A DNA stretch of 64,000 bases from Streptomyces sp. NBC_01689 (GTDB lineage Bacteria; Actinomycetota; Actinomycetes; Streptomycetales; Streptomycetaceae): contig NZ_CP109592.1 in NCBI RefSeq assembly GCF_036250675.1, forward strand, positions 3,472,001-3,536,000, given 5' to 3'. The first letter of the stretch is position 1. Each line of letters starts with the position of its first letter. Under the pieces are notes generated by a model that was not told where the DNA came from, did not search any database, and worked only from the letters and a program-made list of their open reading frames with translations. The translations under genes and the position numbers were made by a program. Positions 16,345 through 26,268 of this stretch are shown one piece after another.

Positions 16345-19340
16345 GCGGCCCGGCGATGGACTTCGACACCCTGCGCCAGGCGATGGGGGACAACTACGAG
16401 CAGCCGGAGGGACCCGCCCGCAACGCGCGCGCGGAGCAGCTGCTCGCCGAGGCGGAGAAGCTGGACATCCCGCTCGCCGTGATCGAGGCGCTCGGACACC
16501 AGCTGAAGGTCTACAACTACAGCTCCGAGAAGGACAAGATGTTCGTCCCCTTCGCGCGCCTGCTGCGCCTGTGGGACGAACACCCCGAGGACTTCGACGA
16601 GTACGAGATCCACTCGCTGCACTGGGTCTTCAAGTGGATGTCGGCCGGCATGCTCGACCAGCCGCACATCCCGCTCGCCTCCATAGAGAAGTGGCTCGGC
16701 GAGATGGAGTACCGCTACCGGCTCGCCGGTCACTCCGAACGTGCCGTGCGCGGGGCCGAGTTCAGCGTCGCCGCGCACCTGGGGGATCTGGAGCGCGCGG
16801 AGCGGGCGTATGCCGCCTGGCTCGCCGCCGACCGGGACAGCATGGCCGACTGCCACGCGTGCGAACTGCACAGCCAGGGCTGGTGGCGCGCCGAGCGCGA
16901 CGCCGACACGGAGGCGCTGGAACTGTGGCGCCCGGTCCTGGAGGGCGAGCACAGCTGCGCCCACGAGCCGCACACCGTGCTGGCCTCCTCCCTTGTCCCG
17001 CTGCTGCGTCTGGGCCGCCCGGAGGAGGCCCGCGCCCATCATCTCCGGGGGCTGCGTCTGGTGCGTCCCATGGAGAGCATGCGCGCGGCCTACGCGGACC
17101 ACGTGGAGTTCTGCGCGCTGTCGGGGAACGAGGCCCGCGCCCTGGAGCTGCTCGCCGAGCGGCCCGCCTACTTCACCGACTCGGGCGACCCGCGCAGCAA
17201 GCTCGACTACCTGGCCGTCACCGCGCTGGTGATGGACCGCCTGACCGGGCTCGGCCTCGGCGGACGGACGGTGCCCGGACCGGCCGGGCGCACCTGGACC
17301 GCGGACGAACTCGCCGTCCACGCGCGTGTGGAGGCCCTTTCCCTCGCGGCGCGCTTCGACGCGCGCAACGGCACGTCGTACGTCAGCGAGCGGGCCCGGG
17401 CGCGCATGGACCGGCGTCCGCTGGTGGACCGGCTGCCGCTCGGCGTGCGCTCGGCACGGCAGGCGCCGAAGACGGCGGCAGCGGACGCGCCGCCGCGTCC
17501 CGGGACGGCAGCGGACGGGACGGGTCCGGCGGCGGGCGAGGGCTCGCAACCCACTGCCGGGTCCGGCCTGCCCGCGCTGCTCGCCGAGGCGCGTCGGCTG
17601 TCGCAGTCCCGCAGCCCGGACGCCGTTGCGGCCTGGGCGGCGGTCTCGCGGGCCGCCGAGGGCCGGGAGCTGGAGATCCGTGACCGTGCGGAGATCGCCG
17701 ACCACGCGGCGATGGAGCGCGGGCCCGAGGGCATCGCTCTCTTCCACGAGGCCGCGGACCTGTACGACGCGGCGGGCGACCCCGGTGAGGCGCTCGCCGC
17801 CCGGGCCCGGGCCGCCTACGTCCTCGCCCTCGTCGGCGGGGCCGAGGAGGCGCTGGCGACCGTCACGGGGTTGCGCGAGCGGGCGCTCGCACTGTTCGCG
17901 GACGGCGGGACGGGGGTGTCGCAGACGGCGTCCGTGCTGGTGGGACGGGCCCGGATCCTGGTGCACCGGGTGCAGGAGGACGGCGAACCGGACGGGTCCG
18001 GGGCGGCCGACCGGGCCGGGGCCGCCGAGTCCGCGGTACGGGAGTTGCTGGCGTTCGCCGAGCCGCATGCCGCGGACGTACGAATGGCCTCGCGGGCCGC
18101 GGAGGCACAGGCGATGCTCGGCGAGCTCGCGGCGCACTCCGGGGACGCCGCGACGGCCGCCGAGCTGCTCGGGCGGGCGGCCGAGGCGTTCGTGGCGGCC
18201 GGGCTGCCGTGGTTCGCCGTGGAGTACGAGTCCCGGCTCGCCGGGATCGCCCGGCACCTGGACGACGTGGAGGGTGCCGAGCGGGCGGCGCGGGCCGCGC
18301 TGGAGCACGGCGGGTCCCGCCTGGAACCGATGGGCCAGGCGCAGCTGCACCTCCAGCTCGCCGAGATCCTCGGCGGGACCGAGCAGGTCGCGGCCGCCGC
18401 GGACCACGCCCTGGAGGCCGCGCACTGGGCCGACGAGGCGGGTCAGGGGCCGACGCTCGGCGCCTGGGCGCGCCACCAGCTGGGCGGGTTCCTGCTCCGG
18501 CAGGAGCGTTGGGCCGAGGCCGCGGAGATCCTGGAGTCGGCGCTGCCCGATCTCACCGCCGACATGCACGGCGACGGCGCGCTCGTGCAGACCCGGTGGT
18601 GGCTCGGCGACTGCCTCACCGAGCTGGGCGAACACCGGGCCGCGGCCGAACACTGGCTGCGGGCCGCGGACGTCGCCCGGCACTGGCCCGAGCAGCGCGA
18701 CCACGCGATGCTCGCCCATCTCGCCGCCGAGGCGCTCGGCCGCGCCGGGCTGCCCGCCGAGGCGGAGCGGGCCTACGCGCGGGCCGGCGACCTGTGGCGG
18801 GAGCTCGGCAACACGCACGCGCTGGTCCGGTCGCTGCGCGCCCGGGCCTGGGTCGCGCTGCGGACGGAAGCGGGGCTGGACGGCGCGCGGGAGCTGATGG
18901 CGACGGCGGTGCGGGAGTGCGAGGAGGGGGTGGGGGCCGTCTCCGCGGCGGACGAACAGGACCCGCGGGCAGCGCTCCGGCTGGTCTCGGAACTCGGCCA
19001 CACCCACCGGCAGTTCGGCGACCTCGTCGCGCGGTCCGTCACCGACGGCACGGAGGAGGACGTCGCGCGGGAGCGTTTCGAGCAGGCGTTGGACCGGCTC
19101 ACGAGCGCCGTGTCGGTGTTCGCGTCCCTGGGCGGCGAGGCGCTCCACGCGCGGACCGGGGCCGAGCTCGGAGCGGGGTGGCTGGAGGCTGATCTGCGGC
19201 GGCCCGGTGCCGCGGTGGAGCGGGCGCGGGGGGTTCTTTCCGCGTACGCCGGGGCGGCGGAGGGGGACGAGGTCGTGGGAGCGCGGCGGGCCGAGGCGGA
19301 GAACCTGCTGCGGGTGGTGGAGGAGCGGGCGGAGGACTGA
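16341..19340 (+). CDS. 999-aa tetratricopeptide-repeat protein coupled to the HSP90-family gene
   Basis: This is a long, Ala/Leu/Glu-rich helical repeat protein. TPR-like helix pairs run through residues about 80-330 (for example SERAVRGAEFSVAAHLGDLERAE) and about 440-990 (for example AADHALEAAHWADEAGQ). The segment from about 385 to 415 is a Pro/Ala/Gly-rich linker splitting two solenoids. No enzyme motif or membrane segment is seen. The ATG overlaps the Hsp90-like stop by 4 bp, implying translational coupling. TPR domains are classical Hsp90 co-chaperone docking modules in eukaryotes, so a dedicated partner of the upstream ATPase is the natural inference, though untested. Two inverted repeats end the transcript. 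Confidence 0.85.
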   Translation: MSGPAMDFDTLRQAMGDNYEQPEGPARNARAEQLLAEAEKLDIPLAVIEALGHQLKVYNYSSEKDKMFVPFARLLRLWDEHPEDFDEYEIHSLHWVFKWMSAGMLDQPHIPLASIEKWLGEMEYRYRLAGHSERAVRGAEFSVAAHLGDLERAERAYAAWLAADRDSMADCHACELHSQGWWRAERDADTEALELWRPVLEGEHSCAHEPHTVLASSLVPLLRLGRPEEARAHHLRGLRLVRPMESMRAAYADHVEFCALSGNEARALELLAERPAYFTDSGDPRSKLDYLAVTALVMDRLTGLGLGGRTVPGPAGRTWTADELAVHARVEALSLAARFDARNGTSYVSERARARMDRRPLVDRLPLGVRSARQAPKTAAADAPPRPGTAADGTGPAAGEGSQPTAGSGLPALLAEARRLSQSRSPDAVAAWAAVSRAAEGRELEIRDRAEIADHAAMERGPEGIALFHEAADLYDAAGDPGEALAARARAAYVLALVGGAEEALATVTGLRERALALFADGGTGVSQTASVLVGRARILVHRVQEDGEPDGSGAADRAGAAESAVRELLAFAEPHAADVRMASRAAEAQAMLGELAAHSGDAATAAELLGRAAEAFVAAGLPWFAVEYESRLAGIARHLDDVEGAERAARAALEHGGSRLEPMGQAQLHLQLAEILGGTEQVAAAADHALEAAHWADEAGQGPTLGAWARHQLGGFLLRQERWAEAAEILESALPDLTADMHGDGALVQTRWWLGDCLTELGEHRAAAEHWLRAADVARHWPEQRDHAMLAHLAAEALGRAGLPAEAERAYARAGDLWRELGNTHALVRSLRARAWVALRTEAGLDGARELMATAVRECEEGVGAVSAADEQDPRAALRLVSELGHTHRQFGDLVARSVTDGTEEDVARERFEQALDRLTSAVSVFASLGGEALHARTGAELGAGWLEADLRRPGAAVERARGVLSAYAGAAEGDEVVGARRAEAENLLRVVEERAED

Positions 19341-19400
19341 GGGCTCGTCCTCACGCGCCGCCCCGGCGTACGCGGCCCGTCCGGCGCCTGAGTGACGAGG

Positions 19401-19479
19401 CCGTCCAGGCCGGACGGGGGTCCGGGGGCGGAGCCCCCAGGTACGGGACGGGTAGGGGTGGCGGGGGCGAGAACCCCCG
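19401..19479 (+). terminator. Cluster of three inverted repeats after the TPR gene
   Basis: CCGTCC/GGACGG (19401-19417), GGGGGCGGAGCCCCC (19424-19438) and CGGGGG/CCCCCG (19462-19479) follow one another between the convergent TPR and DAK2 genes. GGGGGCGGAGCCCCC is a sequence seen very often in Streptomyces intergenic DNA. They probably act as a bidirectional terminator. Confidence 0.6.
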
Positions 19480-19497
19480 GGGCACGGACGCGCCGCG

Positions 19498-21285
19498 CTA
19501 CTCCACCCCGATCAGCAGCAGCGCCCCCTGCCGCCCCCCTCGGTACACCACCGTGTCGACCGCCAAGTACGTCTCCCTGACCCGCGATTCGAGGCGCCCG
19601 GCGATCTCGCCGGGCGCCTCGTCGCCCAGGACCAGCGTCACCATCTCGCCCCCCGCGGCGAGCATCCGGTCGATGACGGCCTCGGCCGTCGCGGCGACGT
19701 CCACCCCGATCACGGCCACGTCCCCCTCGATGAGACCGAGCACGTCCCCGGCCTGGCAGATGCCCGCCATGGTCCAGGACTGCCGCTCGGCGACGGCGAC
19801 CTCGGCGTAGCGGGTGGCACCGGCCGCCGAGGTCATGGCGACGACGTCCTCGTCGAAGCGCCTGCCCGGCTCGTGCACGGCCAGCGCGGCGATGCCCTGG
19901 ACCGCGGAGCGGGTCGGGATCAGCGCGACCCGGACCCCGTCCGTACGGGCCTGCTCGGCCGCGGCGGCCGCGGTGTGCCGCAGGTCGGCGTCGTTGGGCA
20001 GCAGTACCACCTCGCGCGCGTGGGCCCGCCGGACGGCGTCCACGAGTTCCCCGCTGGCGGGCGGCTCACCGGGCCGCGCGAGCACGGTGGTCGCACCGGC
20101 CTCGGCGTACAGCCCGGCCAGTCCCTCGCCGGGCACCACCGCGACGACGGCCCGCTGCGCAGGCTCCCGGGGCGGCAGCCCCGCCGCACCGGCGGTGTGC
20201 GCGTCGCCGAGCCCGAAGTGCGTGATCCGGATGCGGTGGGGCCGCCCGGCCTCCACGCCCGCCTCCACCGCGGCGCCCGCGTCGTCCACATGGACGTGGA
20301 CGTTCCACAGCCCGTCCCCGCCGACGACCACGAGCGAGTCCCCGAGGCGGTCGAGCCGCTCCCGCAACCGCGTCACGGCCGCGTCCTCCGCGTCCAGCAG
20401 GTAGATGACCTCGAAGGCGGGCCCGCCGTCGTCCGGCCGGTCCTCCGCGCAGCCGGGGCCGGCTTCGTCGCCGTAGGGGGTCCCGGCACCGGCTCCGTCC
20501 CCGGGGGCGCGGCCGGCACCGGTGGCGGCGGCCTCGGTCACCGGACCGGCGGCCACGGCCACCCGCGTGTGTGGCTCCCCGAGTGCCCATCCGGTCCGCG
20601 GGGACTCCCCCGTGAACGTCTCCACGAGGGCCGCCAGCACCGCCACCAGGCCCCGCCCGCCCGCGTCGACGACACCGGCCCGGGCCAGTACGGCGAGCTG
20701 GCGGGGGGTCGCGACGAGGGCCGTCCGGGCTCCCTCGTAGGCCGCGCGGGCGACCGTGCCGCAGTCCCCCTCGGCGCCTTCGGCCGCTCGGGCGGCGGCC
20801 GCGGCGACCGTGAGGACCGTGCCCTCGACCGGGTGCGCGACGGCGTCGCGCGCGGAGTCGGCGGCCTGGCGCAGGGCGAGCCGGAGGCCCTCCGCGTCGG
20901 TGTGCGCGCCCCGCGCGTCCGCGGCCAGCACCAGGGCCATTCCACGCAGCAGCTGCGCGAGGATCGTGCCGGAGTTGCCGCGGGCCCCGATCAGCGCCCC
21001 GTGCGCCATCGCCCGCACGGCGTCGGCGAGCGTGGGCCGCCCGTCCCCCGCGTCCGCCCGGCCGCCGTCCGCGGCGGTCACCGTGGCGTGGCCCGCGAAG
21101 ACCGCCTCCACCGCCGCCGTCGCCGACTCCACCGTCAGATAGAGGTTCGTCCCGGTGTCGCCGTCGGCCACCGGGTAGACATTGATGGCGTCGATCTCCT
21201 CGCGGGCCCGCCCCAGGGCCTCCAGCGCGAGGCCGCACCAGGTGCGCACCGCGAGAGCATCCAATGTCTGCGGCACCTGCGGCAC
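19498..21285 (-). CDS. DAK2-domain protein (YloV/FakA-like)
   Basis: This 595-aa cytoplasmic protein is related to the fatty-acid kinase FakA and dihydroxyacetone kinase DhaL. The N-terminal DAK2 domain has NVYPVADGDTGTNLYLTVESA (Mg-nucleotide binding, DGDTGTNL at 41-48) and GARGNSGTILAQLLRG. A middle domain (FEVIYLLDAED...) and a YloV-type C-terminal domain end the protein. In Firmicutes FakA phosphorylates fatty acids delivered by FakB; that activity here is inferred. The start is the GTG at 21285 (VPQVPQTLDAL) because AAGGAGG lies 5 nt upstream; the open frame extends further but overlaps the divergent rpmB. DAK2 next to rpmB and recG is a conserved arrangement. Confidence 0.88.
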   Translation of the reverse strand: MPQVPQTLDALAVRTWCGLALEALGRAREEIDAINVYPVADGDTGTNLYLTVESATAAVEAVFAGHATVTAADGGRADAGDGRPTLADAVRAMAHGALIGARGNSGTILAQLLRGMALVLAADARGAHTDAEGLRLALRQAADSARDAVAHPVEGTVLTVAAAAARAAEGAEGDCGTVARAAYEGARTALVATPRQLAVLARAGVVDAGGRGLVAVLAALVETFTGESPRTGWALGEPHTRVAVAAGPVTEAAATGAGRAPGDGAGAGTPYGDEAGPGCAEDRPDDGGPAFEVIYLLDAEDAAVTRLRERLDRLGDSLVVVGGDGLWNVHVHVDDAGAAVEAGVEAGRPHRIRITHFGLGDAHTAGAAGLPPREPAQRAVVAVVPGEGLAGLYAEAGATTVLARPGEPPASGELVDAVRRAHAREVVLLPNDADLRHTAAAAAEQARTDGVRVALIPTRSAVQGIAALAVHEPGRRFDEDVVAMTSAAGATRYAEVAVAERQSWTMAGICQAGDVLGLIEGDVAVIGVDVAATAEAVIDRMLAAGGEMVTLVLGDEAPGEIAGRLESRVRETYLAVDTVVYRGGRQGALLLIGVE

Positions 21286-21546
21286 CTGCGCCTCCTTGAG
21301 CTGCTGGACGTGGGACGCAGCGTAGACCCAGAGCGGGTTACTGACGGTAGTGGGTCCGGTGGACGGCCGGGGCGGGCCCTCGGGCGGGTCATGGTAGTTT
21401 CGTTCTCCGGACGCAGTCGTTGTATGCTGCTCCAGTTGCCCGATTCCGATCGGGTCTTCCCCCTGGCACCGCCACTCAGATCCTAGATCTTGATCCCGGC
21501 ATGCCGGGATCCACCGTAAGTGCATCTGAAGTCTTTGGAGTGACCC

Positions 21547-21732
21547 GTGGCTGCCAACTGCGACGTCTGCGGCAAGGGGCCGGGCTTCGGCAACAACATC
21601 TCGCACTCGCACCGCCGTACGTCCCGCCGCTGGAACCCCAACATCCAGCGTGTTCGTACCGTGGTGGGCGGGACGCCGAAGCGCGTGAACGCTTGCACCT
21701 CGTGCATCAAGGCCGGCAAGGTTTCGCGCTGA
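21547..21732 (+). CDS. rpmB: 50S ribosomal protein L28 (zinc-binding form)
   Basis: This 61-aa large-subunit protein ([31 protein letters not shown]...) carries the CDVC...CTSC zinc pairs, so it is the C+ form. Zinc-independent paralogues under Zur are usual elsewhere in Streptomyces. The GTG at 21547 has GGAG 6 nt upstream. The gene is divergent from the DAK2 gene and monocistronic, with a strong terminator right after it. A CCGAT-rich hairpin lies in its leader near 21440. Confidence 0.98.
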   Translation: MAANCDVCGKGPGFGNNISHSHRRTSRRWNPNIQRVRTVVGGTPKRVNACTSCIKAGKVSR

Positions 21733-21774
21733 CAACCGCCAGCGCGCGGCCACTGCTGGTTCGCTTGCACTGAA

Positions 21775-21804
21775 CCCGTCCACCTCACGGTGGGCGGGTT
21801 TTTT
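21775..21804 (+). terminator. rpmB intrinsic terminator
   Basis: CCCGTCCACC pairs with GGTGGGCGGG (one mismatch, 4-nt loop) and is followed by six T residues. This is a textbook rho-independent terminator, between convergent rpmB and thiL. Confidence 0.9.
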
Positions 21805-21879
21805 GCCGTCCGCGCCCGGACCCGTCACGGGGCGGAGCGGCGCACGCCCCCGGCGCGCACCGCAGCGGTCCCGGCCGTC

Positions 21880-22845
21880 TCAGGACTCGATGTCGCCGAA
21901 GTGGTCCCAGCCGCCCTTGCTGGTCCAGGGTGCGCCGTCCACCGTGACCTGCGGCAGCGCGGAGGGGTTGAGGACCTCGCCGATCACCTTCCAGCGCGCG
22001 GGCAGCTTCACGTCCGGCGGGAAGGCCGCGACGATCGCGTGGTCCTCGCCACCGGTGAGCACCCACTGGATGGGGTCGACGCCGACGGCCTGGCCGATGT
22101 CGTTCATCTGCGACGGGATGTCGATGGCGCCCGAGCGGATGTCGATCCTGACCTTGCTGGCCTCGGCGATGTGCCCCAGGTCGGCGATCAGCCCGTCGCT
22201 CACGTCGCACATCGCCGTCGCGCCGAGCCCGGCGGCCGCGGGGCCCGCGTGGTACGGCGGTTCGGGGCGCCGGTGCGCCTCGACGAAGGCCCGCGGCGAA
22301 CGGAAACCGCGGGAGAGCACCGCGTGACCGGCCGCCGACCAGCCCAGCCAGCCCGTCACGGCGATCACGTCACCGGGTCGTGCGCCGCCCCGGGTCACCG
22401 GCTCGTGGTTGCGGAGATCGCCGAGCGCGGTGATCGCGACGGTGATGGTGTCGCCCCGTACGACGTCGCCGCCGACCACGGCCGCCCCGGCGACCTGGCA
22501 CTCGTCCCGCAGCCCGTCCATCAGCTCGGACGGCCAGGTGGCCGGCAGTTCGGCCGGGACGACGAGACCGAGCAGCAGCGCGGTCGGTACGGCACCCATC
22601 GCGGCGATGTCCGCGAGGTTCTGCGCGGCCGCCTTGCGCCCCACGTCGTAGGCCGTCGACCAGTCCCGGCGGAAGTGCCGTCCCTCCAGGAGGATGTCGG
22701 TGCTCGCCACGACCCTGCGGTCGGGCGCGGCCACCACCGCGGCGTCGTCGCCGGGGCCGACCCGGACCGCCGGGGTGGTGGTGAGACGCGAGGTGAGCTC
22801 CTTGATGAGCCCGAACTCCCCCAACTCGCCCACGGTGCCCTTCAT
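21880..22845 (-). CDS. thiL: Thiamine-monophosphate kinase
   Basis: This 321-aa enzyme phosphorylates thiamine monophosphate to the active cofactor thiamine diphosphate. The N-terminus (GELGEFGLIKELTSRL) and PAVRVGPGDDAAVV are the ThiL/PurM-superfamily start. Catalytic and Mg-binding elements include STDILLEGRHF, GRKAAAQNLADIAAMGA, GGDVVRGD, CDVSDGLIADLGHIA and LTGGEDHAIVAAF. Length is standard. The start is the ATG at 22845. It is divergent from the small Lrp-type gene across a roughly 200-bp gap holding a 15-bp palindrome. Confidence 0.96.
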   Translation of the reverse strand: MKGTVGELGEFGLIKELTSRLTTTPAVRVGPGDDAAVVAAPDRRVVASTDILLEGRHFRRDWSTAYDVGRKAAAQNLADIAAMGAVPTALLLGLVVPAELPATWPSELMDGLRDECQVAGAAVVGGDVVRGDTITVAITALGDLRNHEPVTRGGARPGDVIAVTGWLGWSAAGHAVLSRGFRSPRAFVEAHRRPEPPYHAGPAAAGLGATAMCDVSDGLIADLGHIAEASKVRIDIRSGAIDIPSQMNDIGQAVGVDPIQWVLTGGEDHAIVAAFPPDVKLPARWKVIGEVLNPSALPQVTVDGAPWTSKGGWDHFGDIES

Positions 22846-22912
22846 CGTCGTACTGCTCCCTCTGCCGCCACCGGTGCCCGGTCGCGAGCCGTCTCTGTCC
22901 TCGGTACGGTCG

Positions 22913-22927
22913 AGTTGACCGTCAACT
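22913..22927. promoter_or_regulatory. 15-bp perfect palindrome between thiL and the Lrp-type gene
   Basis: AGTTGAC-C-GTCAACT is a perfect 15-bp palindrome, 68 bp upstream of thiL and about 125 bp upstream of the divergent Lrp-type gene. It shares the core TTGACCGTCAA with the site at 3922. It is likely an operator; the cognate regulator is unknown. Confidence 0.45.
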
Positions 22928-23051
22928 TGTGCAGTCCGCGCACCCCGGCGCGCAAGCCCCGGTCACCGCGGGTCTCCCCGTGGCGAGCGGCGACGCGATA
23001 CCGTGGCGTTCCTTTTCCCCACATGATCCTCGTGGCCGCCCTGGAGGTTCC

Positions 23052-23285
23052 GTGGTACAGGCGTACATCCTGATCCAGACGGAGGTCGGCAAAGCGTCGA
23101 CCGTCGCCGAGACGATCAGCAAGATCCCGGGGGTGATCCAGGCCGAGGACGTGACAGGACCGTACGACGTGATCGTGCGGGCCCAGGCCGACACCGTGGA
23201 CGATCTCGGCCGCATGGTGGTCGCGAAAGTCCAGCAAGTGGATGGCATCACCCGCACTCTGACCTGCCCGGTGGTGCACCTCTAG
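23052..23285 (+). CDS. Stand-alone Lrp/AsnC effector (RAM) domain protein
   Basis: This 77-aa protein (VVQAYILIQTEVGKASTVAETISKIPGV...) consists only of the alpha/beta ligand-binding domain of Lrp/AsnC regulators, with the GPYDVIVRAQADTVDDLG segment of the RAM fold. There is no helix-turn-helix and no room for one: an in-frame upstream extension encodes no HTH. The GTG at 23052 has GGAGG 4-5 nt upstream. Such domains assemble as ring oligomers binding amino acids and may modulate full-length Lrp proteins. The partner is not apparent here. Confidence 0.92.
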   Translation: MVQAYILIQTEVGKASTVAETISKIPGVIQAEDVTGPYDVIVRAQADTVDDLGRMVVAKVQQVDGITRTLTCPVVHL

Positions 23286-23305
23286 CCCCCGTCTACCCTT
23301 GGCCG

Positions 23306-23800
23306 GTGAACTCTTCCCGTCACCGGCACACCACTCTTCTCGGGCTGCCCGTTCTCGCCCTGCTGATCTCCGTCACGGGCTGCTCCTCAGCAGACGACGG
23401 CGCCTCGGCCGTGGTTCCCGGTGCGGACGCGAAGGTCTCCGCGCTGTGCCGGAACCTGGACGAGGCGCTGCCGAAGAAGGTGGACGGCCTCGACCGGAAC
23501 GATCCCGAGCCCCGGTCCGCGCTGACCGCGGGCTGGGGAAGCCCGGCGATCATACTGCGCTGTGGTGTCCGACGGCCCTCGAAGATGGACGACGGGGACG
23601 CGCTCAGCGGCGAGGTGAACGGCGTCGGCTGGCTGATCGAGAAGCAGGGCGACGGCGCGTACCGCTTCACGAGCAGCCTGCGCCGGGCGTACGTCGAGGT
23701 CACCGTGCCGGCGAAGTGGGCCCGGCGGGACGGTTCGGCCGCGCTCGTGGATCTGGCGGCCTCCGTCAAGAAGGCGATCCCCGAAGGAATCGCCGACTGA
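23306..23800 (+). CDS. DUF3515-family lipoprotein
   Basis: This 164-aa exported lipoprotein has a signal peptide (LLGLPVLALLISVTGC) ending in a lipobox with Cys26 as the lipidated residue. The mature part carries CRNLDEALPKKVDGLDR, GWGSPAIILRCGV and GVGWLIEKQGDGAYRFTSSLRRAYVEVTVP, the DUF3515 pattern of Actinobacteria. It starts 20 bp after the Lrp-type gene on the same strand and may be co-transcribed with it. Function is unknown; the nearby convergent ddl suggests an envelope context but does not prove it. Confidence 0.88.
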   Translation: MNSSRHRHTTLLGLPVLALLISVTGCSSADDGASAVVPGADAKVSALCRNLDEALPKKVDGLDRNDPEPRSALTAGWGSPAIILRCGVRRPSKMDDGDALSGEVNGVGWLIEKQGDGAYRFTSSLRRAYVEVTVPAKWARRDGSAALVDLAASVKKAIPEGIAD

Positions 23801-23942
23801 GACACGCGGGTGGGACAGGGGTGCGGACACGGGGACCGGCGGAGGCCGTGCGAGCGGCCCGGACGGGACCTGCCGGACCGGCGGGTCCGGGCCGCCAGGA
23901 CCGCGGGCGTGCCGTCCGGTCCCCCGGTCCCGGCCCGGGAGA

Positions 23943-25100
<1,158 letters not shown>

Positions 25101-25257
25101 ATCGCGTTGAGAGTACCCGGTGGTAGCGGGCTGAGTCAGCGCCCCGCGGCGGCCGTTGCTCAGCGTCGCGCGAGTGGTCGCACAGCGTTGGCACCGGGCG
25201 CCGCGGGAGCCGTCGCGAAGCGCCGTCCGGCCGGTGGCGCGGCGGCGCCGCGGCGGC

Positions 25258-26268
25258 TCAGCGGCGCTCGGCCTTCGCGCTGCGCGACATCAGTTCCTTG
25301 AGCGCGACGACCGGCGGCTTGCCCTCGTGGACGATGCCGACGACCGTCTCCGTGATGGGCATGTCGACGCCGTGCCGGCGGGCCAGATCCAGCACGGACT
25401 CGCAGGACTTGACGCCCTCGGCGGTCTGCCTGGTGACGGCGATGGTCTCCTGCAGGGTCATCCCCCTGCCCAGGTTGGTGCCGAAGGTGTGGTTGCGCGA
25501 GAGGGGCGACGAGCAGGTGGCGACGAGGTCGCCGAGGCCCGCCAGCCCGGCGAAGGTCAGCGGGTCGGCGCCCATGACGAGGCCGAGCCGGGTGGTCTCG
25601 GCGAGCCCGCGGGTGATGAGCGATCCCTTGGCGTTGTCGCCGAGGCCCATCCCGTCCGCGATGCCGACGGCGAGACCGATGACGTTCTTGACCGCGCCGC
25701 CGAGCTCGCAGCCCACCACGTCGGTGTTGGTGTAGGGCCGGAAGTACGGGGTGTGGCAGGCGGCCTGGAGGCGCTGGGCGACCGCTTCGGAGGTGCAGGC
25801 GACCACGGCGGCGGCCGGCATCCGGGCGGCGATCTCCCGCGCGAGGTTGGGCCCCGTGACGACGGCGACACGGTCCGGGCCGACCTTGGCGACGTCCTCG
25901 ATCACTTCGCTCATCCGCATGGCGGAGCCGAGTTCGACGCCCTTCATGAGGGAGACGAGCACGGTGTCCGGCTCCAGCAGCGAGACCCAGTCGGCGAGGT
26001 TGGCGCGCAGGGTCTGGGAGGGCACCGCGAGCACGGTGAAGTCGGCGTCGCGCGCGGCCTCGGCGGCGTCGGTGGTGGCCCGCAGATTCCCGGGGAGCTC
26101 GACGCCCGGCAGGTAGTCCGGGTTCATGTGCGTGGAGTTGACCGCTTCGGCGAGTTCCGCGCGGCGCCCCCAGAGGGTGACCTCGCACCCCGCGTCGGCG
26201 AGCACCATGCCGAAGGCCGTGCCCCACGACCCGGACCCGAAGACGGCCGCCTTGACGGGCTTGCTCAC
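25258..26268 (-). CDS. gpsA: Glycerol-3-phosphate dehydrogenase [NAD(P)+]
   Basis: This 336-aa enzyme reduces dihydroxyacetone phosphate to sn-glycerol-3-phosphate for phospholipid synthesis. The nucleotide-binding motif AVFGSGSWGTAFGMVLADAG lies at the N-terminus. Family segments include VSLMKGVE, VVTGPNLAREIA, the catalytic-lysine region ELGGAVKNVIGLAVGI, and MGADPLTFAGLAGLGDLVATCSS. The start is the GTG at 26268, whose GTGA overlaps the plsC stop, so product and user enzyme are translationally coupled. Confidence 0.97.
   Translation of the reverse strand: MSKPVKAAVFGSGSWGTAFGMVLADAGCEVTLWGRRAELAEAVNSTHMNPDYLPGVELPGNLRATTDAAEAARDADFTVLAVPSQTLRANLADWVSLLEPDTVLVSLMKGVELGSAMRMSEVIEDVAKVGPDRVAVVTGPNLAREIAARMPAAAVVACTSEAVAQRLQAACHTPYFRPYTNTDVVGCELGGAVKNVIGLAVGIADGMGLGDNAKGSLITRGLAETTRLGLVMGADPLTFAGLAGLGDLVATCSSPLSRNHTFGTNLGRGMTLQETIAVTRQTAEGVKSCESVLDLARRHGVDMPITETVVGIVHEGKPPVVALKELMSRSAKAERR

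Noticed and set aside
19424..19438. Mobile-element end at GGGGGCGGAGCCCCC
   Set aside because: This hairpin is a very common intergenic sequence in Streptomyces; there is no transposase or target duplication.
22929..23285. 118-aa version of the Lrp-type protein
   Set aside because: The extra N-terminus is not a helix-turn-helix and starts at the palindrome; GGAGG marks the GTG at 23052 instead.
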